A stretch of DNA of 11,465 nucleotides from UBA1268 sp002694955 (GTDB lineage Bacteria > Planctomycetota > Planctomycetia > Pirellulales > UBA1268): positions 1 to 11,465 of the forward strand of contig JALCBP010000076.1 in the NCBI GenBank assembly GCA_028066355.1, read 5' to 3'. Of this stretch, positions 1-7,288 are shown piece by piece. The first letter of the stretch is position 1; each line of letters starts with the position of its first letter. The position numbers and the translations under genes are program-made. Below the pieces are notes generated by a model, which did not search any database, had not been told where the DNA came from, and was given only the letters and a program-made list of their open reading frames with translations.

Positions 1-488
1 AAGGCACTCATAACAATCAGTGCCGCGAGATACGGCATGGGTTCTGCTGAATAATTTTGATTGAATGCTGCAAGAACTGCTGGCAGGCGATCTTCCAAAA
101 ATGCATGACCAATTTCCATTGGATGACCAGACTCATTCACCTCCACAAATGCCTCAGCAGCAAACTGGCAAAATGCAACCATGACTTCATATCGCTCGTC
201 ATACGAAAGTGTTGCACTTGGCCACGCCCACGTGACTGAAAGTGGAGTCTCACCCCAGCCTTTGCCACGCTGCCCTGCTGAGTTCACTACCTCCGCAGCA
301 ACTCGGAGACAGTTGACATGGGAAACCGATTCACTGCCAAACTTGAGCGGCATCCGCATCTCAACTGGTAAAAAACCGTACTCAAAAGATTGTAATGAGA
401 CGTTTCTGCTGTGGCTGCTCTCGGACATAATTAATATTGCTACTCGAAAATTTCCACCCGGATCAAACCAAGGCAGAAAGTCTGCCAT
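1..488 (-). CDS. Enolase-superfamily protein (mandelate racemase/muconate lactonizing type), 3' end cut by window edge
   Basis: The reverse strand is open from 488 to the left edge, giving 162 residues with no stop. Visible segments are RMPLKFG (residues about 45-51), GWGETPLSVTWAWP (77-90) and GHPMEIGHAF (121-130). These match the N-terminal capping domain of enolase-superfamily proteins as I remember them from planctomycetes; family members abstract a proton alpha to a carboxylate. The catalytic barrel with the metal-binding Asp/Glu residues lies outside the window, so substrate and activity cannot be judged. I chose the ATG at 488 because GGTGGA (497-502) sits 8 bases upstream of it. An in-frame ATG at 428 (protein starting MSESS) is a plausible alternative, since residues before about 40 are not recognisably conserved. 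There is no signal peptide, so it is probably cytoplasmic. The family call is from memory of sequence patterns and is fairly confident; a precise function is not given. Confidence 0.75.
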   Translation of the reverse strand, partial: MADFLPWFDPGGNFRVAILIMSESSHSRNVSLQSFEYGFLPVEMRMPLKFGSESVSHVNCLRVAAEVVNSAGQRGKGWGETPLSVTWAWPSATLSYDERYEVMVAFCQFAAEAFVEVNESGHPMEIGHAFLEDRLPAVLAAFNQNYSAEPMPYLAALIVMSA

Positions 489-787
489 CGAAGTTTTCCA
501 CCAGCATTTGGCAAGTATTTTATTCAGTTCGAAGTTATCCAAGGAATAAAACAACTTCCTTGCTGCAAACTAGACATACCATCACACGTTAATTTAGCAC
601 AGCAATGAGACGCAGGCCCGTATTCTGACTCTGTGGGTCTGGAAATAAACTTTTGTTTCAAAAAATCCGACTATCGCTAGATTTCTCATCCTACAAATCG
701 TTCCATAAAAAAGTCGCAAAAAGCTTCTCTTATTCCTGCATGTGCCTAGAGTTGATTGGAATTTAGAAACTTTCGAAACACCAATTT
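489..787. other. Intergenic region between divergent genes, no gene seen
   Basis: About 300 AT-rich bases separate the minus-strand enolase-superfamily gene from the plus-strand TIGR03643 gene, so promoters for both should lie here. I found no convincing -35/-10 pair, RNA gene or strong hairpin. Small dyads such as AAAC-TTTT-GTTT near 648-659 and TTTCGAAA at 771-778 are too short to interpret. The plus-strand frame covering 181-549 runs antisense to the enolase-superfamily gene and is not believed. Confidence 0.5.
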
Positions 788-1063
788 ATGCAAAAGCAAT
801 TATCGAACTTCAGCCGGCCTGAACTCGACAGAATCATCATGATGGCGTGGGAAGATAGAACCAGCTTTGACGCGATCAAAGAACAATTTGGTATTTTGCC
901 TGGTGGAGTCATAAAATTGATGCGTTCCGAACTAAAACCGAGTTCTTTCAAATTATGGCGTCGTCGAACTCATGGCCGAATCACCAAGCATGAAGCAAAA
1001 TTTATGAATACATGCTCCGGTAGTGAGCGCCGTCGCTTTCGTGCGAAATCTCAAAGAGGTTAG
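788..1063 (+). CDS. TIGR03643/DUF2805-family small protein
   Basis: This 91-residue protein is close to the usual length of about 90 for the TIGR03643 family, an uncharacterised group found mainly in marine bacteria and rich in conserved Trp and Met. Diagnostic pieces are LDRIIMMAWEDRTSFDAI (residues 14-31), QFGI, VIKLMR and the block LKPSSFKLWRRR followed by GRITKHEAKF (to about residue 77). The C-terminal tail is basic (RRRFRAKSQRG). The Arg/Lys content and helical look would suit binding nucleic acid, but no function is known and none is claimed. There is no signal peptide or membrane segment. ATG 788 is the only ATG start close to the in-frame stop at 764-766; no clear SD precedes it. It stands alone, convergent with the sulfatase gene 52 bases away. 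Family membership is confident. Confidence 0.87.
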   Translation: MQKQLSNFSRPELDRIIMMAWEDRTSFDAIKEQFGILPGGVIKLMRSELKPSSFKLWRRRTHGRITKHEAKFMNTCSGSERRRFRAKSQRG

Positions 1064-1115
1064 TTAACGATCGACGAAACAGAATCCCGGTGTTCACCGA
1101 GCCTTTGACTCCCAC

Positions 1116-2534
1116 TCATGGACCACCAAGCCGGCTCAGGATTTGGTTTTTTAGTTTGTTTACAACACTTGGATTGGCTTCGGCGACATTTTCAGTCTCT
1201 CCAAGATTGGCATGATCATATAGTTCAACATACCCATTCATATGATCGATTAATCGATACCGTTTAGTCCGAATAGTTTTCCGCTTACCGGAGTAAGCGA
1301 TTGCTGCATGCCCAACTTCTTCTGGCGACTCAAAGAACGGCACTAACGATCTACCCTGAACGAAATCAGGTACAGGAACTCCTGCAAGCTCACATAATGT
1401 TGGAAAAACATCGAGTGTTTCGATGACTGCATCAGTTGCTTCGCCGGGCATCGCCATCCCTGGATTTGAAATAATCAAGGGGGACCGCAGTGACTCCTCA
1501 AAAAGAGTGTGCTTCCCCCACACCGCATGCTCACCAAGATGCCAGCCATGATCACCCCACAATACGACAACGGTATCGTGCTCAGCACCACTTGCCTTGA
1601 GTGCTTCCATTATTTTCCCAACAGAGGCATCCGCATAGCTTACACATGCTGCGTAATGCTTTCTGACTTGAATTGCAAAATCGGGATCCTCATTGGGATC
1701 TCGTTCCCAACGATTATATTTCATGAACTCACCGGACTTATGCCATGTTGTCTCCCAATCAGGTTTTTCCGGATGGGGAATGGGTGGCAGAATCACATTG
1801 CTATATGGTTTGAGATACTTTGCTGGAGCACCAAACGGGAGGTGTGGTCGAAGGATTCCGATGGTCAGAAAGAATGGTTTCTCTGCAACTGTAAGTTCGT
1901 TGAGTTGGTGGATACCCTCGTTCACTGAGTTGCCATCAGGATAAATCGAGTCTGGTCCATCAACTGACTGAAAAACATCCATGTCTTTGGCATTGCTTCT
2001 TATTTCACCATTGGCAAGGCCATGCATCCATCCACGTGGGTGCTGCCATGCTCCAGCAGGCAGAAGATAACGATCCCACGACTCTGGCATTTCTAGTTCG
2101 TTTGCATCATCCCAATCTTCGCCACCGAGTCCTCCCGGGTGATGAGAGACTTTCCCAACAGAAACCGTTGTGTACCCGTGGCTTCGAAACCATGCAGGCA
2201 TTGATGCCGGAACAGCCTCCGGCTGATCGTGCAATTTCGCCGCGCGTTGAAACAATGCATTGTTACCAGCCCCACCATATCGCCCGGTTAGCAGTGTATA
2301 CCGTGAGGCTCCGCATGTAGGAGCCTGCACATAATGGCTACGAAAAACTCGTCCCTGAGACGCAAGTTTATCTATGTGGGGGGAATGAATGTAATCAGCG
2401 CCATAACAACTCAGTTCGGGACGCAAATCATCGACACAAATTAAAAGGATATTTGGTGATTCGGCATTGCTCTCGACACGACAAAAAAATGCCATGAACA
2501 ATAGAAAAGCTAGCACCCGAAAGAAGTAACTCAT
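1116..2534 (-). CDS. Exported sulfatase, iduronate-2-sulfatase-like (S1 family)
   Basis: The 472-residue product is an alkaline-phosphatase-superfamily sulfatase that should hydrolyse sulfate esters, probably on sulfated polysaccharides. A signal peptide covers residues 1-24 (MSYFFRVLAFLLFMAFFCRV). The core begins with SPNILLICVDDLRPE, in which D35 and D36 bind calcium. The formylglycine site is C74-G-A-S-R78 followed by LLTG. VGKVSHH gives K128 and H131, RPHLPF gives H231, WGDHGWHLGEH gives D328 and H329, and WGKHTLFEES gives K341. The set and length fit iduronate-2-sulfatase-like enzymes, though substrate cannot be read from sequence. The frame stays open upstream to an ATG at 2651, but the 2534 ATG puts the signal peptide at the N-terminus and has AGGA 11 bases upstream, so I prefer it. 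The cysteine motif has Ala where the classical CxPxR has Pro. It lies 201 bases downstream of the EamA gene on the same strand, so co-transcription is possible but unproven. Confidence 0.95.
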   Translation of the reverse strand: MSYFFRVLAFLLFMAFFCRVESNAESPNILLICVDDLRPELSCYGADYIHSPHIDKLASQGRVFRSHYVQAPTCGASRYTLLTGRYGGAGNNALFQRAAKLHDQPEAVPASMPAWFRSHGYTTVSVGKVSHHPGGLGGEDWDDANELEMPESWDRYLLPAGAWQHPRGWMHGLANGEIRSNAKDMDVFQSVDGPDSIYPDGNSVNEGIHQLNELTVAEKPFFLTIGILRPHLPFGAPAKYLKPYSNVILPPIPHPEKPDWETTWHKSGEFMKYNRWERDPNEDPDFAIQVRKHYAACVSYADASVGKIMEALKASGAEHDTVVVLWGDHGWHLGEHAVWGKHTLFEESLRSPLIISNPGMAMPGEATDAVIETLDVFPTLCELAGVPVPDFVQGRSLVPFFESPEEVGHAAIAYSGKRKTIRTKRYRLIDHMNGYVELYDHANLGETENVAEANPSVVNKLKNQILSRLGGP

Positions 2535-2735
2535 TTCGCAAAGAATCCTGACAGAAGAAAAAAGTCGATGAATAAAGCACTGAGACGATTTTGGTGCCGG
2601 TGATTTTCCGCTTCTACAGTCAGATGTCTTATCCACCACGAAAACAAACATTCACCATCACCATTAGCAACCCTCATTCTATTCCATGTTCCGAAGAAAC
2701 GCCTCTTATACAGTCCGGGCTCTTGATTCAACACG

Positions 2736-3623
2736 TCATCGTGCCACCTTGAAATAAGAGAGTCGTCGCAGTTGTGGCTGCAATACAACCGTAAGCAATA
2801 CGATAGCAGTACCACCGTAAAAAAGAGGTGTCAGGTCCTCGTATTCCTGAAACAGAGCGGCAGCAAGAACAATCGCATATACCGGCTCCAAGTTAAGTAT
2901 AAGAAGGGTGCTGAAGGCACTTACATATTTAAGAGATTGAATCCACATCACAAATGGAAGCAAGGTGCACACTATGGCTAACACCATAAGCCAGATAGCA
3001 TCCATCTGGCTTGGCATTGTGAGGCCACTAAAGAAGGCCGGCACACTGAGCAAAACAGCACCGGCAGACATTTCGAGACACGTGATGGCAAATGGGTCTC
3101 CGTTAGATCCGAATCGTTTATTGAGAGTGGTAAAAATAGCACTCAACAATGCGGCGACTATACCAGCGGCTATACCCAGCCGCATCTCAAGCGGCACTCC
3201 GCCTACAATCAGGACAACACCGGGCACTGCAAGTATACCAAGCAGAATTTCAAGACGTTCGTGAGGCCTCCGCATGACGATTGGCTCAATGATCGCTGCA
3301 AATATGGACCCAAAACCAAGGCAGGCTACAGCAACCGATGCGTTTGAAATTTTAATGGATGTATAAAAAGCCACCCAGTGCGCTGCAACAACCGATCCTA
3401 TTGCTACGAAAACAACAATCGAATGTCGGGGCGTACCAGCTAATCCAACCCACGTTCTACGTAATCCAAGCAAAACAATAGAGACAATTGCCATTCTCCA
3501 GTGCACGAGTTCCACAGCGGGAAGAGAAATCAGCCGTCCCAGAATCGCAGTCAATCCCCAGAGGACAACACACGCGTGAAGTTGAAGATAAGCCTTACGT
3601 TCCTCTGCAACACTATTTTTCAC
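2736..3623 (-). CDS. EamA/DMT-superfamily membrane transporter
   Basis: The product has about 295 residues and is strongly hydrophobic, with about ten membrane-spanning segments arranged as two EamA repeats (roughly residues 15-140 and 150-285). Typical pieces are VVLWGLTAILGRLISL in the first helix, LVHWRMAIVSIVLL, AHWVAFYTSIKISNASVAVA, an E-P-I-V motif closing the first repeat, and LLILNLEPVYAIVLA near the end of the second, which is the usual EamA signature. Family members export or import small metabolites; the substrate cannot be predicted. I chose GTG 3623 because AGGA (3629-3632) stands 5 bases before it. The frame extends to another GTG at 3656, which adds 11 residues without a clear SD. 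It is divergent from the DPP4-like gene and upstream of the sulfatase on the same strand; a link to uptake of sulfatase products is only an inference from position. Confidence 0.92.
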   Translation of the reverse strand: MKNSVAEERKAYLQLHACVVLWGLTAILGRLISLPAVELVHWRMAIVSIVLLGLRRTWVGLAGTPRHSIVVFVAIGSVVAAHWVAFYTSIKISNASVAVACLGFGSIFAAIIEPIVMRRPHERLEILLGILAVPGVVLIVGGVPLEMRLGIAAGIVAALLSAIFTTLNKRFGSNGDPFAITCLEMSAGAVLLSVPAFFSGLTMPSQMDAIWLMVLAIVCTLLPFVMWIQSLKYVSAFSTLLILNLEPVYAIVLAAALFQEYEDLTPLFYGGTAIVLLTVVLQPQLRRLSYFKVAR

Positions 3624-3656
3624 GTATTTCCTAATGCATATATTTGACGAGTTCAC

Positions 3657-3849
3657 GAACTCATCGTGGCCTGAAAAGACATGTACAAAACATGCAATAA
3701 TACGTCCATGATACCAACTACACTATGACTGAAGGCAGCGTATCATCGTGGCACGTGATGAAGGATCTCTGTTACCTTATCAACAACGGTCCTCGTGCGA
3801 CCTGTCGCTCCTTTTGAAACATAATTTTTGTGAAATAGCCTACGTATCT
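3657..3849. promoter_or_regulatory. Divergent intergenic region with a direct repeat and two dyads (candidate operators)
   Basis: This region must hold the start signals of both the EamA gene (leftward) and the DPP4-like gene (rightward). The 10-mer TCATCGTGGC occurs twice in the same orientation, at 3661-3670 and 3743-3752. Two dyads are also visible: CATGT-acaaa-ACATG at 3680-3694 and TCATC-N9-GATGA at 3743-3761, the second overlapping one copy of the repeat and containing CACGTG. Such elements could bind a regulator, but no regulator gene is in the window and I could not assign a convincing -35/-10 pair. Treat this as a candidate only. Confidence 0.3.
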
Positions 3850-3856
3850 AAGGGGG
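3850..3856 (+). promoter_or_regulatory. Strong ribosome binding site that fixes a TTG start
   Basis: AAGGGGG lies 7 bases before TTG 3864. It is the best SD in the window and decides the start of the DPP4-like gene, because no in-frame ATG is available near the signal peptide. The ATG at 3874 is out of frame, and an in-frame GTG at 3888 would shorten the signal peptide and has no such site. Confidence 0.7.
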
Positions 3857-3863
3857 CACGGAC

Positions 3864-6200
3864 TTGATATTTCATGCACGCCATTTCGTGTCGATCGGCT
3901 TCCTTGTTTTCCCATTCTCGTGCATCTTCGCGCAGGGAACTGTTGAGGACTACCAGAGAGCGGAAGCAATACGAGCAAATATTCCCAAGGCCTTGAAGGC
4001 ATCGCGTATCCGGTACCGATGGTGCGATCATGGACTGATTGTGGAGCAAATCAAAGCTGGTCAAAAAACCTTCATGCTTGTCGATGGCACATCTACTGAA
4101 ACCATGACCATGAAAGAGGCAAAGGAGTCAGGCCGTTATAAAGACTTTTCTCAACTTCTACCTCAAGGCAGTTGGTCCAGAAGTGGTGGGAGTCAGGCTC
4201 CTGTCTTGCTCACATTCAAAAACACGTTTGAGCGTCCAGTCCGAATTTTCTGGGTACAGCATGATGGCGTACTCAAAAACTATGGCAGCATCTCTCCCGG
4301 AAAGCATCGTTCCATCTCAACATTTGAAGGTCATCAATGGGTGGTCGACTTCAGCCCCAACAAGCTAGCTGGAATTTTTAGTGCTGCAGCTTGGGATTGT
4401 GATGCAATACTCGACATGCATTCCCAGCAGTGTGCTATGGATGGTTTTCATAAAACTCTCTTGATAAAGGACCAAAAAAAGAAAGCTGGCCATATCAAAC
4501 TGTTTATTCAAGACCATAACGTCTGGTTCCACAATACAGAACAGGACGAACCGATAACAACTGATGGTCACCAGAATGACCTCTTCTTGCCTAGGTTTCA
4601 CTACTCACCAAATGGGAAGTATGCGATTGGTTTCCAAGAGACCCAAGTCACCAAGCGTCAAATCCCATTACTCACATCCGCACCTCACGATCAACTTCAG
4701 CCAACAATGAAGTGGATAGATTACGCAAAGGCCGGTGACGCAATTTCCCAGCGCCGCCCAAGACTTTTCAACCTTGTCAAAAAGCAAATTTTACCGCGTG
4801 ACGACAGCGCTTTTTCAGACTCGTGGAACGTTCGGTTTCTGCGATGGTCGCCAGACAGCGAGCGCGCATATGTACTGTTTAATCAAAGAGGACACCAACG
4901 ATTAGCACTTCGTTCAATTGCAGCACGAACCGGTCGCCTTCATGATATTGTTGACGAGACATCTGATACGTTTATCGACTACTCACAAAAAACAATGATT
5001 CATTGGCTTGACCAATCAAATGAATTGGTTTGGGCAAGTGAACGAGACGGGTGGAATCATCTTTATCGTTTTGATGCCGTCACAGGAAAACAAATTAATC
5101 AAATCACAACCGGAGAGTGGGTCGTTCGCAGAATTGAACATGTTGATGAAGACCGTGGTGTGATCTGGTTCGCTGCTATGGGCATTCACCCAGAACAGGA
5201 CCCATATCACATTCATCTAGCTCGAGTGAACCTTGACGGAACTGGCCTGATCGTCCTGACTGAAGGAGACGGGACACATCAGTGGGAATTCAATGCAGAC
5301 CGTTCACTCTTTGTTGACCGGTGGTCGCGAGTTGACCTTCCAGAACAAGCACAGCTACGAGAGGCTAAAGATGGAACTGTTTTAGCCAACTTGTTCACCC
5401 AAGACATTTCCGAACTGAAGCATAAAAACTTCAGGCTACCAATCCGTTTTGCAAGTGTTGGGCGGGACAATGAGACCATGATTTATGGAACCTTGATACT
5501 CCCCTCAACTTTCAATCCAGAAAATTCATACCCGGTTATCGAACACATCTATGCCGGACCACACGACTTTCATGTACAAAAAAAGTTTGGGAGCCATGCC
5601 TCCCAACGGCGACTTGCCGAGCTTGGTTTCGTGGTCGCTCAAATCGATGGCATGGGAACCAACTGGCGATCAAAAGAATTCCACGACAAATGCTGGAAGA
5701 ATCTTTCGGATGCTGGCCTACCCGATCGCATTGCCTGGCTGAAAGCTGCAGCAAAACAATACCCTTGGATCGATTTGTCTCGTGTTGGCATTTACGGTGG
5801 TAGCGCTGGTGGACAAAACGCCCTCGCCGCCTTGCTACATCACGGCAATTTCTATAAAGCGGCGGCGAGTGATTGCGGATGCCATGACAACCGGATGGAT
5901 AAAATCTGGTGGAATGAAGCATGGATGGGGAAAGTCGGGCCCCACTACAAGCAAAACTCGAATGTTACCCACGCAAGCAAACTTCGCGGCGACCTGTTCC
6001 TCACAGTTGGAGAACTCGATGCGAATGTCGACCCTGCATCAACACTTCAAGTGGTAGATGCCTTGATCAAAAACAAGAAAGATTTTGAATTCGTGCTTGT
6101 TCCCAATGGTGGCCATGGAGTCGGTGAGAGCGACTATCTTTTCCGCCGTCGCCAAGATTTTTTTGTCCGATCACTCCTCGATGTTGAACCTCGCAGATAA
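3864..6200 (+). CDS. Secreted DPP4-like S9 prolyl peptidase with an inserted VHL beta-type domain
   Basis: The 778-residue product is a serine peptidase of family S9 (dipeptidyl peptidase IV type), which releases N-terminal dipeptides, usually after proline. It begins with a signal peptide (residues 1-24, ending CIFAQ), so it should act outside the cytoplasm. Residues 28-95 resemble the start of DPP4-type beta-propellers. Residues about 111-170 are a VHL-like insertion, listed separately. The propeller continues at about 175-525, with HYSPNGKYAIGF (246-257), RWSPDSERAYVLF (327-339) and the family hallmark SERDGWNHLYRFD (392-404). The alpha/beta-hydrolase domain follows (about 535-775). It contains IYGGSAGG with nucleophile S647, GELDANVD with D719 and NGGHGVG with H751; the triad order and spacing match the family. 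Translation starts at TTG with a very good SD. The DUF1080 gene follows 105 bases downstream on the same strand, so an operon is possible. Peptidase class is very confident; exact specificity is inferred. Confidence 0.95.
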   Translation: MIFHARHFVSIGFLVFPFSCIFAQGTVEDYQRAEAIRANIPKALKASRIRYRWCDHGLIVEQIKAGQKTFMLVDGTSTETMTMKEAKESGRYKDFSQLLPQGSWSRSGGSQAPVLLTFKNTFERPVRIFWVQHDGVLKNYGSISPGKHRSISTFEGHQWVVDFSPNKLAGIFSAAAWDCDAILDMHSQQCAMDGFHKTLLIKDQKKKAGHIKLFIQDHNVWFHNTEQDEPITTDGHQNDLFLPRFHYSPNGKYAIGFQETQVTKRQIPLLTSAPHDQLQPTMKWIDYAKAGDAISQRRPRLFNLVKKQILPRDDSAFSDSWNVRFLRWSPDSERAYVLFNQRGHQRLALRSIAARTGRLHDIVDETSDTFIDYSQKTMIHWLDQSNELVWASERDGWNHLYRFDAVTGKQINQITTGEWVVRRIEHVDEDRGVIWFAAMGIHPEQDPYHIHLARVNLDGTGLIVLTEGDGTHQWEFNADRSLFVDRWSRVDLPEQAQLREAKDGTVLANLFTQDISELKHKNFRLPIRFASVGRDNETMIYGTLILPSTFNPENSYPVIEHIYAGPHDFHVQKKFGSHASQRRLAELGFVVAQIDGMGTNWRSKEFHDKCWKNLSDAGLPDRIAWLKAAAKQYPWIDLSRVGIYGGSAGGQNALAALLHHGNFYKAAASDCGCHDNRMDKIWWNEAWMGKVGPHYKQNSNVTHASKLRGDLFLTVGELDANVDPASTLQVVDALIKNKKDFEFVLVPNGGHGVGESDYLFRRRQDFFVRSLLDVEPRR
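4194..4373 (+). other. VHL beta-type domain inside the DPP4-like peptidase, hydroxyproline pocket retained
   Basis: Residues 111-170 of the peptidase align without gaps to human pVHL residues 69-117 and slightly beyond, at a constant offset of 42. From memory of pVHL, identical pairs include F76/F118, N78/N120, V84/V126, W88/W130, D92/D134, G93/G135, Y98/Y140, P103/P145, G104/G146, I109/I151, G114/G156, H115/H157 and W117/W159. In pVHL the hydroxyproline of HIF-alpha is held by W88, Y98, S111, H115 and W117. Here four are identical and S111 is T153, which keeps the hydroxyl. The segment sits between the first propeller-like stretch and the rest of the propeller, in a place where I recall no such domain in ordinary S9 peptidases. 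VHL-like domains are known in databases outside animals. Binding of hydroxyproline by this copy is an inference from residue retention. Confidence 0.75.
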
Positions 6201-6305
6201 GGCAAGTACAACAAACCTGATTTGGTGAAAGATAATCAACGAACGTACGAGTAGTGCCATTTTCTAAACCGAAAGACCGCTGTTAACTAGACCAGAGAAA
6301 ATATC

Positions 6306-7106
6306 ATGTATCGCACATACTACATTCTCGCCTGCATCCTTCTCGCTCTACCAACGACAACCAGCGCAGAAGGCTTACCCACAGCCAAGTCTCCTCACGA
6401 ATGGATTTCACTTTTCAACGGAAAAGACCTTTCTGGTTGGACTGTAAAAATCACAGGACATCCTCTCGGACAAAACTTCGGCAACACATTCCGCGTCGAA
6501 GATGGCATCCTCAAGGTGTCGTATGATGACTACAAACAGTTCGACAATCAGTACGGACATCTCTACACAGATATTGCATATTCAAAGTATCGACTTCGCA
6601 TGGAGTATCGATTCGCTGGAAAAATGATGCCCGATGCCCCAAAGTACGTGAATCTTAACAGTGGCATTATGATCCACTCACAATCACCACAGAGCATTGA
6701 ACTCCACCAGCATTTTCCTGTGAGCCTTGAATTTCAATTCCTTGCCGATGAAGGAAAAGGCAGGCGACAGACCGGCAACGTTTGCACCCCCGGAACGAAT
6801 CTTGAAATTGATGGAAAACTGATCACTCAGCACATCGTGAAATCATCAGCACCGACATTCCCTGCCCATGAATGGGTGGCTATTGAAATCGAGGTACAGG
6901 GAAACGAACACGTGATTCACCGTGTGAATGGCAGGGAAGTCCTGCGGTACGAGCGTCCTCAACTCGACCCTGAAGGACGAGTCGAATCAGCCGATAAACT
7001 TTTACAGGCCGGTGTCTCCACTCAACTGAGCTTTGGTTTTATTGCCTTGCAAGCAGAAGGACAACCCGTCTGGTTCAGGAACATCGAGCTACAGCCACTG
7101 GAATAA
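6306..7106 (+). CDS. Secreted DUF1080 protein (3-keto-disaccharide hydrolase domain)
   Basis: This 266-residue protein has a signal peptide (residues 1-22, ending PTTTSAEG) and then one DUF1080/PF06439 domain filling the rest. Hallmarks are WISLFNGKDLSGW (33-45), FRVEDGILKV (62-71), LNSGIMIH (117-124), SLEFQFLAD (140-148), TGNVCTPGT (156-164) and the closing GFIALQAEGQPVWFRNIEL (244-262). The fold is a concanavalin-like beta sandwich. Some members hydrolyse 3-keto-glycosides, and the family is greatly expanded in planctomycetes. There is no Cys-containing haem-binding motif or other added domain. ATG 6306 is preceded by a weak AGAG about 10 bases upstream and gives a good signal peptide. The gene is co-oriented with the peptidase before it (105-base gap) and the transglutaminase-like gene after it (182-base gap). 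The family call is very confident; the substrate is unknown. Confidence 0.93.
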   Translation: MYRTYYILACILLALPTTTSAEGLPTAKSPHEWISLFNGKDLSGWTVKITGHPLGQNFGNTFRVEDGILKVSYDDYKQFDNQYGHLYTDIAYSKYRLRMEYRFAGKMMPDAPKYVNLNSGIMIHSQSPQSIELHQHFPVSLEFQFLADEGKGRRQTGNVCTPGTNLEIDGKLITQHIVKSSAPTFPAHEWVAIEIEVQGNEHVIHRVNGREVLRYERPQLDPEGRVESADKLLQAGVSTQLSFGFIALQAEGQPVWFRNIELQPLE

Positions 7107-7288
7107 ATTTTTGGCCCAGCTTTAATAACGAACTCTTGATGCTAGACATATCCAAATGAGACCATTTTGAATAGCAAACACCACAGTAGATCGCCACACT
7201 GGTCTTCGTTGTCTCTAATGCGAGACCTTTTCCTCTTGCGTGAGAATGCAAGGCAACCCAAGAACTGTCTTTCACAAAACTAGATAGA

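Noticed and set aside
181..549. Plus-strand open frame of 122 codons
   Set aside because: It runs antisense to the enolase-superfamily gene, whose translation shows clear family segments; the plus frame has no recognisable features.
1088..1099. Dyad CGGTGTTCACCG between convergent genes, possible terminator
   Set aside because: The stem is only 4-5 base pairs with a tiny loop and no T-run follows on either strand, so it is too weak to call.
2535..2651. Longer sulfatase start at ATG 2651
   Set aside because: It would place 39 non-conserved residues before an obvious signal peptide; ATG 2534 has a fitting SD and gives a normal exported protein.
2531..2815. Minus-strand 94-codon frame between the EamA and sulfatase genes
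   Set aside because: It overlaps the end of the EamA gene in another frame and has no domain or composition signal; the overlap with the sulfatase start appears to be chance.
7211..7262. Short hairpin CTTGC-gtgagaat-GCAAG before the transglutaminase-like gene
   Set aside because: Only five pairs, no poly-T and no conserved riboswitch features; expected by chance in a region this long.
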